Part shown: in pieces, positions 33,434-41,548 of the stretch
Layout of the letters: every line of letters starts with the position of its first letter
How positions within the stretch are numbered: position 1 is the stretch's first letter
Source: Bacteroidia bacterium
GTDB lineage: Bacteria > Bacteroidota > Bacteroidia > J057 > JAIXKT01
Reading direction: 5' to 3'
NCBI GenBank assembly: GCA_026932145.1
Contig: JAIXKT010000001.1
Span: 153,843-199,178 of the forward strand
DNA length: 45,336 bases
Translations under genes and position numbers: made by a program
The notes under the pieces: model-generated
Database searches by the model: none
The model's input: only the letters and a program-made list of their open reading frames with translations
What the model was told of the DNA's origin: nothing

Positions 33434-33475
33434 AGTTGTGGTTCAGAAAAAGAGAGAAACCTCTGAGCCACAGCT
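33434..33475. terminator. Hairpin between convergent genes
   Basis: A 14-bp stem with two G-U pairs (33434-33447 with 33462-33475) and a 14-nt loop. It sits between the plus-strand PD40-OmpA gene and the minus-strand phosphatase gene. The plus-strand tail is TTTAAAAA, so it is a moderate terminator candidate. Confidence 0.5.
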
Positions 33476-33483
33476 TTAAAAAA

Positions 33484-34287
33484 CTAATAGTTTTTTAAAA
33501 TACTTTTGATAATCGAATCTTTTTGTGTAGGTGTTCGATTGTAGTTATATTGATACAATGCGCCTTCCCAATCACCATAATTTGCATTCGGCAAGATGAT
33601 GAATTTTTTTCCAAAATCATCTGCTAAACGTCCTACGTTTTGTGCCCGTTCAACGGTTATTTTACGGTCAAATAAATCACTAAAATCCGTAAGATTATCG
33701 CCGATGAGTAAAACGATATTGTATATTGCTGCTAATTGCTGCCGCCTTGATTCCTTACTTGATTCTGTTGTTTTTAGAATTAGGTGTTTGTTATCTGCAT
33801 AAGGAAAGTCAAATTTTTTAAGGTTTTCTAATGTTCCGGTGCGCTCTTTTTCGTCTCTATTACTGAGATAAAAAACTTCTACATTTTTTGAGGCAGCATA
33901 TTTAAAGAAAGTTAGCGCACCTGCAAGTGTGTCGGCAGCAGCTTGTGAAGTCCAATTAATCCAAGAAGTTGGCTCATAAGTTTTTCCCAATAGTGCCCGA
34001 TGAACGGAATAAGGGGAATTATCCAAAACAGTTTCATCAATATCTGTGATTATAGCTTTGGGCCGTGTGTCGGTTGGGTTTTCAGTTGCTTGGTCTAAGC
34101 GTAATGCTGCAATGTTATATGCTTGAATACACAATGCTTTGTATTCTGCAGCTTGTTGCTGAAAAGCAGAAGTAAAAAGTCGCCCGCCGGCAGTTAAATC
34201 ATTAGCTCCGGTTGTTACATTGTTTAGGTTTTTCTGTGTAGCACAAGAGCAAAGTGTTACTACAATGAGTAGGTATTTTTTTATCAT
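33484..34287 (-). CDS. 5'-nucleotidase, lipoprotein e(P4) family (class C acid phosphatase)
   Basis: A 267-residue exported lipoprotein. The signal IKKYLLIVVTLCSC puts the lipidated Cys at 15. The HAD-type active site is IITDIDETVLDNSPY with D82 and D84, followed by FYLSNRDEKER and the Lys/Asp motifs near LLIGDNLTDFSD, as in e(P4). Haemophilus e(P4) dephosphorylates NMN and other nucleotides at the outer membrane, which allows uptake of the nucleoside. It is 6 nt after the mgtC-like gene on the same strand, so the two may be cotranscribed. Confidence 0.92.
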   Translation of the reverse strand: MIKKYLLIVVTLCSCATQKNLNNVTTGANDLTAGGRLFTSAFQQQAAEYKALCIQAYNIAALRLDQATENPTDTRPKAIITDIDETVLDNSPYSVHRALLGKTYEPTSWINWTSQAAADTLAGALTFFKYAASKNVEVFYLSNRDEKERTGTLENLKKFDFPYADNKHLILKTTESSKESRRQQLAAIYNIVLLIGDNLTDFSDLFDRKITVERAQNVGRLADDFGKKFIILPNANYGDWEGALYQYNYNRTPTQKDSIIKSILKNY

Positions 34288-34293
34288 AGAAAA

Positions 34294-34965
34294 TTATTGA
34301 TTCCAAGTAATTTCTTTAACAAATGGTTCTTTTTCGAACTCACTTATAATATTGTCAAATGTTGATTTATCAACGTGGTCAAACTGAATTAGATAAGTAA
34401 ATTTTTCTTTACTTTTAGTCATTGTATAGCTATTGATTTTTAAGTCTTTTTGGTTTGATAAGGTTTGTAATAGGTTTGAGCAATCGGCATTAGCGTCAGT
34501 AACGATTTTTAGGCTTTGGTGGGTAAATTTTGCGGCAAGCATTTTTTCAAGTGGTTGTAATGCCCATAAGATAATTAAAGCGATGAAGGTAGTTGCACCT
34601 GCGGCAAAGTACAATCCGCCACCTGTTGCAAGCCCTATTGCGGCAACTGTCCACAACCCCGCTGCTGTTGTTAAGCCCCGAACAGTTCCTTGTTTCAAAA
34701 ACAAAATAGATCCTGCTCCTATAAATCCTATTCCGCTAATCACTTGCGCTGCTATTCTTGAAGGGTCAAGATTTATGTGGTTAGTTTCTAATACATCATA
34801 AAACCCAAAGGCCGAAACTATCATCACTAAACAAGAGCCAACACAAACCAGCATGTGTGTTCTTAGGCCGGCTGCCCAATTTTTTCGCTCCCTTTCTAAG
34901 CCAATTAAAGCCCCTAAAAAAGCCGCTAATGATAAACGAATTAATGTTTCATTCCAAGCAATCAT
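34294..34965 (-). CDS. MgtC/SapB family membrane protein
   Basis: A 223-residue inner-membrane protein. The N-terminal part has about four or five membrane segments with the family motifs LGALIGLERERKNWAAGLRTHMLVCVGS and GIGFIGAGSILF, then GLTTAAGLWTVAAIGLATG. The C-terminal 80 residues form a soluble ACT-like domain (LKIVTDANADCSNLL, KFTYLIQFDHVD). MgtC proteins affect magnesium homeostasis, virulence and ATP synthase activity in other bacteria. It is followed closely by the phosphatase gene. A separate promoter was not found. Confidence 0.92.
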   Translation of the reverse strand: MIAWNETLIRLSLAAFLGALIGLERERKNWAAGLRTHMLVCVGSCLVMIVSAFGFYDVLETNHINLDPSRIAAQVISGIGFIGAGSILFLKQGTVRGLTTAAGLWTVAAIGLATGGGLYFAAGATTFIALIILWALQPLEKMLAAKFTHQSLKIVTDANADCSNLLQTLSNQKDLKINSYTMTKSKEKFTYLIQFDHVDKSTFDNIISEFEKEPFVKEITWNQ

Positions 34966-35117
34966 TTCTGAATTCAGTTACAATTTATTAAAGAATGACG
35001 AAACAGCTATAAACGATGATTTTTAGATTATAGATGAAGTTATGTGTTTTTTTGCAATGATGTTTTTAACGAAAAACAGGTCTTTTATGTATTCTGAATT
35101 ATTAACGAAGTTTTTTG

Positions 35118-36092
35118 TTAATGGATTTTAGAGGCATATTCTTTGGCAAAGTAGGTGATTATGATGTCTGCTCCTGCTCTGCGGATGCTTAGTAAAACTT
35201 CTACCATAGCTTTATCGTTATCGAGCCAGCCTTTTTTGGCTGCGGCTTTTATCATGGCGTATTCGCCGCTTACGTTGTAGGCAACTATCGGTATGTTAAA
35301 GTTTTCTTTAAAATCTCTGATAACGTCTAAGTAAGCGAGGGCAGGTTTTACCATTAGAAAGTCAGCACCTTCCTGAAAGTCGAGGTTTCCTTCTATTAAG
35401 GCTTCGCGGCGGTTCGCCGGATTCATTTGGTATGTTTTTTTGTTTCCTTTTTTAGGTGCAGAATCGAGGGCATCCCGAAAGGGGCCATAGAAAGCGCTGG
35501 CATATTTTGCGGTGTAAGCCATAATACCGGTTTTATGAAACCCTTGCTTATCAAGTTCTTTTCGGATATAGCCAATTCTTCCGTCCATCATATCCGAAGG
35601 GCCAATTATATCAGCACCGGCTTGGGCTTGTGCCACAGCCATGTTGGCTAAAATCGGTAAGGTTTTGTCATTCACAATTTCATCTTCTTCAACCAAGCCG
35701 TCATGCCCGTCAGAGCTATAAGGGTCCATTGCCACATCTGTGATAATACATAGTTCAGGGAAATACTGTTTGATTTTTCGGATAGATTCTAAATAAAAGC
35801 AATCTGATTGATAGCTGTAAGTAGCATTTGTATCTTTGAGATTATCTGGAACGGCAGGAAAAAGGATAAAGGAATGTATTCCATGCAGAACGCAGGCTTC
35901 TATTTCTTCCAGCGCACTGTCAATAGAGAGCCTAAAAATACCGGGCATAGAATCTACCATAACCCGCTGATTTTCACCCGGTAGTAAAAACAAGGGATAA
36001 ACCAATTGTTCTTTGATTAAATAGGTTTCCTGTGTGAGTTCACGAATTGCTGCGGTATTTCGGTTCCGGCGCGGCCTACGAATTATTTCCAT
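35118..36092 (-). CDS. hemB: Delta-aminolevulinic acid dehydratase (porphobilinogen synthase)
   Basis: HemB condenses two aminolevulinate molecules into porphobilinogen for heme. The 324-residue enzyme has the two active-site lysines, in MAYTAKYASAFYGPF and FLMVKPALAYLD. The metal-binding region reads DVAMDPYSSDGHDG without the three cysteines of zinc enzymes, so it is probably magnesium-dependent or metal-independent. The start is the ATG at 36092; the frame extends to a TTG at 36113, which is less likely. The radical SAM gene ends 51 nt upstream on the same strand, and both may be cotranscribed. An imperfect AT-rich repeat lies at its end but no good terminator. Confidence 0.96.
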   Translation of the reverse strand: MEIIRRPRRNRNTAAIRELTQETYLIKEQLVYPLFLLPGENQRVMVDSMPGIFRLSIDSALEEIEACVLHGIHSFILFPAVPDNLKDTNATYSYQSDCFYLESIRKIKQYFPELCIITDVAMDPYSSDGHDGLVEEDEIVNDKTLPILANMAVAQAQAGADIIGPSDMMDGRIGYIRKELDKQGFHKTGIMAYTAKYASAFYGPFRDALDSAPKKGNKKTYQMNPANRREALIEGNLDFQEGADFLMVKPALAYLDVIRDFKENFNIPIVAYNVSGEYAMIKAAAKKGWLDNDKAMVEVLLSIRRAGADIIITYFAKEYASKIH

Positions 36093-36143
36093 TTTGGGGT
36101 AAAATTGCCTCAAAATTATTGGTTTTTAAGATAGAATTCATTT

Positions 36144-37109
36144 TTAATAAACCCATTTTTCTAAGGAATATTTAATCGTAGCGGGCAGTGCTTCCCAAAA
36201 ATAGCGGCTTATTTGCGTAGCAAAACTGGGTTGCATATAGCAGTTTATCGTGCAGCCTTCACAACCCTGTAGTCTTCCTTCTAATTTGATAGCAGCTTGA
36301 ACCTCCGGTTGATGATATAAATCATATAAATTTCCGGTTATGGGAAAACTTTGATGCGTTAGATGGTAGCAAGGCAGTAAGAGTGCGTTTTCCGGAGATA
36401 TAACGATAGTGGTAGAAGCTGCCCTGCAAATTGGGGCGTTAATTTTGTTTCCGCCATTTTCCCGTAAAGTTAAAAAGGCTTCGTTTAGATAAACACCGGA
36501 TTTTTTAGCCCACGGACGTAGCTCCTGTACGATAGATTGGGTCAAATCTTCTCCAACCGAATTGTATTCAAAAACCGGATTAAGAATTAATATCAAACCA
36601 TTTTTTTGGCTAATGTGATGATACACTTCCGGCAAATGCCGGATAGATTGATTTGTTACTGTAAATAAAATATCCGGTTGCTCCCCTAAACTCCGTGCAA
36701 TTTGGATACTTTCCATAAAATGGTCAAAACAAGCTACGCCACGTGAAGCATTATGCTCTTCCCGAATAGGAGAATCTAACGAAAAATGCAGCATATCTAC
36801 TAAGCCTCGCAAACGCTGTGCGTACTTTGGATATAGCAATGTATTGGTCGTAACGGTAGTAATAAACCCAAGTTTTTTAGCAAGGGATAAAAACTCGGGA
36901 AGCTGCCTATGCAATAACGGCTCTCCACCTGTAAAATCTATGACTTTCACACCTAAGCGCTTTAAATCACGGAGGTTTTCTTTTACAGAAGTTTCGGTAG
37001 CATACGGCGAAGGCTTCTCCCAAATATCACAAAAATGACACTTGGCATTGCAACGATACGTTAGATAATAGTTACACAAAACCGGAGAACGAACAAGCAC
37101 AAAAGCCAT
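36144..37109 (-). CDS. Radical SAM protein with SPASM-like cysteine cluster
   Basis: A 321-residue radical SAM enzyme. The cluster motif is CNAKCHFC (C20, C24, C27), followed by DFTGGEPLLHRQL and a TIM-barrel core (TTVTTNTLLYP, LHFSLDSP). The C-terminal part has C228, C247 and CEGCTINC (C283, C286, C290), which fits the extra iron-sulfur cluster of a SPASM or twitch domain. Such enzymes modify peptides, cofactors or heme precursors; no precursor peptide is seen next to it. It lies upstream of hemB on the same strand. A link to tetrapyrrole synthesis is only a guess. The start is the ATG at 37109 instead of a TTG at 37115. Confidence 0.9.
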   Translation of the reverse strand: MAFVLVRSPVLCNYYLTYRCNAKCHFCDIWEKPSPYATETSVKENLRDLKRLGVKVIDFTGGEPLLHRQLPEFLSLAKKLGFITTVTTNTLLYPKYAQRLRGLVDMLHFSLDSPIREEHNASRGVACFDHFMESIQIARSLGEQPDILFTVTNQSIRHLPEVYHHISQKNGLILILNPVFEYNSVGEDLTQSIVQELRPWAKKSGVYLNEAFLTLRENGGNKINAPICRAASTTIVISPENALLLPCYHLTHQSFPITGNLYDLYHQPEVQAAIKLEGRLQGCEGCTINCYMQPSFATQISRYFWEALPATIKYSLEKWVY

Positions 37110-37414
37110 ATTCAAACTTAAACAAAAGAGAGAATGAAAAAATTACACATTCAAACCCAAAAACTATAAATACTTAAAAACCAGTGCTAAAAATCTGACT
37201 ACCATAATCTTAAATATGTTTTCCCGAAATAAATTTTCTATCAAAATATTCCTAAAATTTGAACTTAACTTTGGGTTATATTTGTAATTACATTAACTAT
37301 TGAAAAAACAGACCATAAATTCTTTTACGAACTAAAAAATAGATTAATTTTGAAAAAAAATCACCCGTTTAACTGCGTATTTATAGCAAAAATCCCAAAA
37401 TTTAATAAAATAAT
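37110..37414. other. AT-rich divergent intergenic region with a -7 box
   Basis: The 305-nt region lies between the divergent radical SAM gene and the 597-residue gene. TATATTTG at 37277-37284 fits the -7 consensus on the plus strand but is 130 nt before the start codon, leaving a long leader. No RNA structure or gene was recognised in it. Confidence 0.4.
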
Positions 37415-39208
37415 ATGATTCATTCATTTCACATACCCGTAATGGGCTTGTCATATACCATAGACACCCCCATTAAGGTAGCACATTTAGGCATATCTTC
37501 TGTCATTTCCATTGCTGATGATCTTCTTTTAGAAAAAGCGAGAGATTTTTATGCTAATCAATTTTCTATACCGGTACAATCAATTAACAGAAGAGATAAA
37601 GATGCAAGGTCTTCTGTTACAACATCTTATCTAAACTTAGTTAATGAAATCGTTGAGAAAAAATGGTTATCACATATAAACCAATTAGTTGATAGCGCGG
37701 AATATCGAGAAAGTTTTTTGTCTATACTACCGAACGCAAGTTATTGGCAACGAGAATGGCAAGCCAAAAACAACGAACTATCGAAAGAGGAACTAACCGA
37801 GTGGGCTAAAACACAGTTTAAAGCTGGCAGTATTGACGTAAACATCATGACCAAGTTGGATAAAAAAAATGCCAGCTTTGGAAAAGAATTGCCAATAGAA
37901 TACAATGACGCACACGCAGCTTTACGTGGCTTTGCACAAAGCAAGTTAAGTTCTTCCGTTATTTTATCAGCCGGTATAAACATCCCGTTATTCAGCTATA
38001 TGCAAAAATTTGATGACTTTTTCCCGGATGTTAATGGCAATATGACTAAAAAAATCATCATTAAAGTAAGTGATTATCGCTCTGCTCTGATTCAGGGTAA
38101 AATGTTAGCTAAAAAAGGTTTATGGGTTTCAGAATTCAGGATAGAATCAGGATTAAACTGCGGAGGGCACGCATTTGCAACACAAGGATATTTGATGGGA
38201 CCAATATTGGAAGAATTTAAGCAAAAAAGAAGTGAACTTTATAACGAGCTTTTAACAATGTGGCGAATAGCTCTCAAATCAGAAAATAGATATAACACGG
38301 AAATACAAGACCCCAAAATGAAGGTTTCTGCTCAAGGCGGAGTAGGCACACACCAAGAACATGAGTTTTTACTGAAATACTATGAAATAAACTCAGTAGG
38401 TTGGGGAAGCCCTTTTCTTCTTGTTCCAGAGGCAGTTAGCGTTGATGATGACACCATGAAAAGACTTGCTAATGCAACAGAAGAAGACCTTTATCTAAGC
38501 AACGCATCGCCTCTTGGCGTTCCTTTCAATAACCTTAGAAATAGCACCAGACAACAATACCAGCAAAAAAGAGTTGATGCCGGAAGGTTAGGCAGCCCTT
38601 GCCCCAAAAAATTTCTACAACTCAACACAGAATACGGAGAAAAACCAATCTGCACTGCTTCAACCCAATACATAGATAAATCCATTGAAAAACTTCATAA
38701 TAGTAACTTAACAGAGCAGCAATTAGAAGCCGCAAAAGAAAAACTCTATGAAAAAGAATGCCTTTGTTGTGGATTAGCCTTTTCATTTTTAGAAAAATAT
38801 AACATAGACAGAAAAGTAGAAAAAGGCGGAGTATCGGTTTGCCCGGGACCAAACATTGCCTATTTTGACCGGATTTCCAGCCTAAGCGACATGATAATGC
38901 ACATCTATGGAATGAAAAACTTGATTACCAGAACAGACCGGCCCAATATGTTCATCAAGGAAATTCAACTGTATATGGACTTTTTGGCAGAAAAAATCCA
39001 TTCATCTTATTCTGAACCAAATGAAAAAGCCAAAAACTACATCAACCAGTTTATAGAAAACATGAAGTCAGGCGTAGATTATTACAAAACACTGTTTCAG
39101 ACAGAATTACCTACTTTAAATCTAAAACAAAATATCCAAAATGCCCTAAACGACTTCTTAGATATATTAGAAGAAAAAAAAGAATCTACCAAAGTAGCCC
39201 TACTTTAA
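37415..39208 (+). CDS. Conserved-looking protein with nitronate-monooxygenase-like motifs and a cysteine-rich C-terminal half
   Basis: I do not recognise a named family for this 597-residue protein. The start (HIPVMGLSYTIDTPIKVAHLGISSVISI) looks like the first strands of a FMN-binding alpha/beta barrel. IESGLNCGGHAFATQG at 243-258 resembles the GxEAGGH phosphate-binding motif of nitronate monooxygenases, and SAQGGVGTHQEHEFL with SVGWGSPFLLVPEAV at 305-341 resembles their GGI...GT segment. The C-terminal half has C396, C413, C449, C451, C452 and C476, an arrangement that could hold an iron-sulfur cluster. The barrel motifs and the Cys set together suggest a flavin/iron-sulfur oxidoreductase (inference). 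It stands alone before dnaK. Confidence 0.75.
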   Translation: MIHSFHIPVMGLSYTIDTPIKVAHLGISSVISIADDLLLEKARDFYANQFSIPVQSINRRDKDARSSVTTSYLNLVNEIVEKKWLSHINQLVDSAEYRESFLSILPNASYWQREWQAKNNELSKEELTEWAKTQFKAGSIDVNIMTKLDKKNASFGKELPIEYNDAHAALRGFAQSKLSSSVILSAGINIPLFSYMQKFDDFFPDVNGNMTKKIIIKVSDYRSALIQGKMLAKKGLWVSEFRIESGLNCGGHAFATQGYLMGPILEEFKQKRSELYNELLTMWRIALKSENRYNTEIQDPKMKVSAQGGVGTHQEHEFLLKYYEINSVGWGSPFLLVPEAVSVDDDTMKRLANATEEDLYLSNASPLGVPFNNLRNSTRQQYQQKRVDAGRLGSPCPKKFLQLNTEYGEKPICTASTQYIDKSIEKLHNSNLTEQQLEAAKEKLYEKECLCCGLAFSFLEKYNIDRKVEKGGVSVCPGPNIAYFDRISSLSDMIMHIYGMKNLITRTDRPNMFIKEIQLYMDFLAEKIHSSYSEPNEKAKNYINQFIENMKSGVDYYKTLFQTELPTLNLKQNIQNALNDFLDILEEKKESTKVALL

Positions 39209-39407
39209 AAACATAAAAACAAATCATTTAATTATCAAAGATTATTATAGTTTCAGACAAAATCGCACTAATTTCAATTGATTTTATTCAGAAAACAGCA
39301 TTTTGTCGTGTTTTTAGGCAAGAAAACTGCCATAATGCCTACAAAAGAGCAAAGTCCTAACTTGGCATAAGAGTTGTTATTGGTAAGTTCGGAAAAAGAA
39401 ACTTAAT

Positions 39408-41297
39408 ATGAGCAAAATTATTGGAATAGACTTAGGTACAACAAACTCTGTTGTAGCTGTATTTGAAGGGAATGAGCCTACTGTAATTATAAACTCAGAA
39501 GGCAAAAGAACAACCCCCTCTGTTGTGGCCTTTACAGAAGAGGGAAAAGGTGAACGTAAAGTAGGAGAACTTGCTAAACGTCAAGCTGTTGTGAATCCAA
39601 CTAATACAATATTTTCTATCAAGCGGTTTATGGGTCGCTCCTACGAAGAAGTAAAAGGAGAGATTAAACTAACACCTTATACCATAACTCGTGGTGATAA
39701 CAACACCTGCCGGGTTCAGATTGCAGATCGCCAGTTCTCTCCGCAGGAGATTTCTGCCATGATTTTACAAAAGCTAAAAAAAGCTGCCGAAGACTATCTG
39801 GGTTCTGAGGTAAAAGAAGCCGTTATTACCGTTCCTGCTTATTTTAACGATTCACAGCGCAAAGCCACTATGGAAGCCGGTGAAATCGCCGGACTAAAAG
39901 TTCGCCGTATCGTAAATGAACCAACTGCCGCCGCATTAGCTTATGGCTTAGACAAAAAAGGCAAAAACTTAAAAGTAGCCGTATTCGACTTAGGCGGAGG
40001 AACTTTTGACATTTCTATCTTAGAAATGGGCGATGGTATGTTTGAAGTGCTTTCTACAAACGGAGATACCCACTTAGGCGGAGATGACTTTGATGCTAAA
40101 ATCGTAAATTGGCTTGCAGAAGAGTTTTATCAAGAAGAAAAAATAGACTTACGCAAAGACCCAAGAGCCTTACAACGCCTAAGAGAAGCTGCCGAAAATG
40201 CCAAAATAGAACTATCCGTTCAAACATCAGTAGAAATCAACCTACCATACATCACAATGGAAGGCGGTTCTCCCAAAAACTTGGTAAAGACATTAAGCCG
40301 AGCAAAATTTGAGCAGTTGTCAGAAGATTTATTCAGCCGCTGTTTAGAACCTTGCCGCAAAGCACTAAATGATGCTAAAATTAATAGAGACGAGATCAAC
40401 GAGGTTATCTTAGTAGGAGGTTCTATCCGCATCCCCAGAGTTCAAAAGTTAGTTGAAGACTTTTTTGGCAAATCCCCTAACCGCAGTGTAAACCCCGATG
40501 AAGTAGTAGCCTTAGGTGCAGCAGTACAAGGTGGCGTTTTAGCAGGAGATGTTCAAAGCGTACTCTTGTTAGACGTAACCCCACTTTCTCTCGGAATAGA
40601 AACAGCCGGCGGAATCTTTACAAAACTCATTGATAATAACACAACTATCCCAATCCGGAAAAGTGAAGTATTCTCTACTGCAAGCGACAATCAACCGTCT
40701 GTGGAGATCCATATTTTGCAAGGAGAACGCTCAATGGCTTCAGATAATAAAACGCTTGGGAAGTTTTATCTTGATGGAATCCCCCCGCAGCCGCGCGGAA
40801 TCCCACAAATTGAGGTTACTTTCGATATTGATGCCAATGGTATCCTGAATGTTACTGCAAAAGACAAAACTACCGGAAAAACACAAAATATTAGAATTGA
40901 GGCAAGTAGCGGACTAAGCAAGGATGAAATCGAACGCATGAAAGTAGATGCTTCCAAAAATGCAGACGCAGATGCTAAACGTAAAGATGAAGCAGAAGCC
41001 CTCAATAAAGCTGATATGTTGGTGTTTTCTACCGAAAAACAATTGAAAGAACATGGAGATAAAATTTCGGAAGGAAATAAAAGCAGGATAGAGTCAGCAT
41101 TAGAGAAGTTAAAAGAAGCCCACAAAAACAAAAACTTGGTGGGAATCGAAAGCGCAACAGACGAGCTAAACAATGCGTGGCAAGCAGCTTCAGCAGATAT
41201 TCAGAAAGCCGGAGAAAACTCGGGCGGAAGCCAAACCACAAATAACAACGAACCCGTCTCAGACGTGGAATACGAAGAAGTAAAAGACAACAAATAA
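39408..41297 (+). CDS. dnaK: Molecular chaperone DnaK (Hsp70)
   Basis: DnaK binds exposed hydrophobic peptides in an ATP-controlled cycle with DnaJ and GrpE. The 629-residue protein shows the complete family set: [17 protein letters not shown] at the N-terminus, [38 protein letters not shown], the linker [15 protein letters not shown], and the substrate-binding domain with [10 protein letters not shown]. It ends EEVKDNK, a normal C-terminus, with a Gly/Asn-rich stretch before it. No dnaJ or grpE is adjacent. I saw no CIRCE repeat upstream, so heat control must use other means. A strong hairpin follows the gene. Confidence 0.98.
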   Translation: MSKIIGIDLGTTNSVVAVFEGNEPTVIINSEGKRTTPSVVAFTEEGKGERKVGELAKRQAVVNPTNTIFSIKRFMGRSYEEVKGEIKLTPYTITRGDNNTCRVQIADRQFSPQEISAMILQKLKKAAEDYLGSEVKEAVITVPAYFNDSQRKATMEAGEIAGLKVRRIVNEPTAAALAYGLDKKGKNLKVAVFDLGGGTFDISILEMGDGMFEVLSTNGDTHLGGDDFDAKIVNWLAEEFYQEEKIDLRKDPRALQRLREAAENAKIELSVQTSVEINLPYITMEGGSPKNLVKTLSRAKFEQLSEDLFSRCLEPCRKALNDAKINRDEINEVILVGGSIRIPRVQKLVEDFFGKSPNRSVNPDEVVALGAAVQGGVLAGDVQSVLLLDVTPLSLGIETAGGIFTKLIDNNTTIPIRKSEVFSTASDNQPSVEIHILQGERSMASDNKTLGKFYLDGIPPQPRGIPQIEVTFDIDANGILNVTAKDKTTGKTQNIRIEASSGLSKDEIERMKVDASKNADADAKRKDEAEALNKADMLVFSTEKQLKEHGDKISEGNKSRIESALEKLKEAHKNKNLVGIESATDELNNAWQAASADIQKAGENSGGSQTTNNNEPVSDVEYEEVKDNK

Positions 41298-41307
41298 CCT
41301 AACCTCA

Positions 41308-41350
41308 AAAAAATAAGGATAATTCGTTGAATGAATTATCCTTATTTTTT
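41308..41350 (+). terminator. Strong terminator after dnaK
   Basis: Arms 41308-41325 and 41333-41350 form an 18-bp perfect hairpin with a 7-nt loop, beginning 10 nt after the dnaK stop. Its right arm ends in TTATTTTTT, giving the T tract. It should end the dnaK transcript efficiently. Confidence 0.85.
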
Positions 41351-41518
41351 ATCTTCAATAGCCCTGCATCGCCTCAATACTGAGGCCAATAACTCCAACG
41401 AACATTAAAGTTGAATTTCTTTTTTGTAGAAAAGAAAATTTAATAGCTTTGGAAGTAACCTTCATCAATGAATTTAGGTAATTAACCTAAACATAAATTT
41501 TTTTATTTACTTTTTAAA

Positions 41519-41526
41519 TACCTTTG
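41519..41526 (+). promoter_or_regulatory. -7 box for the metalloprotease gene
   Basis: TACCTTTG matches the -7 consensus, 22 nt upstream of the ATG at 41549. The surrounding sequence is AT-rich without a clear -33 TTTG. Confidence 0.55.
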
Positions 41527-41548
41527 TAAGATTTGTTCATTTTTCTAT

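Noticed and set aside
39209-39407. CIRCE (HrcA operator) upstream of dnaK
   Set aside because: The TTAGCACTC/GAGTGCTAA repeat is absent. Only a weak TAGGCA...TGCCTA repeat is seen.
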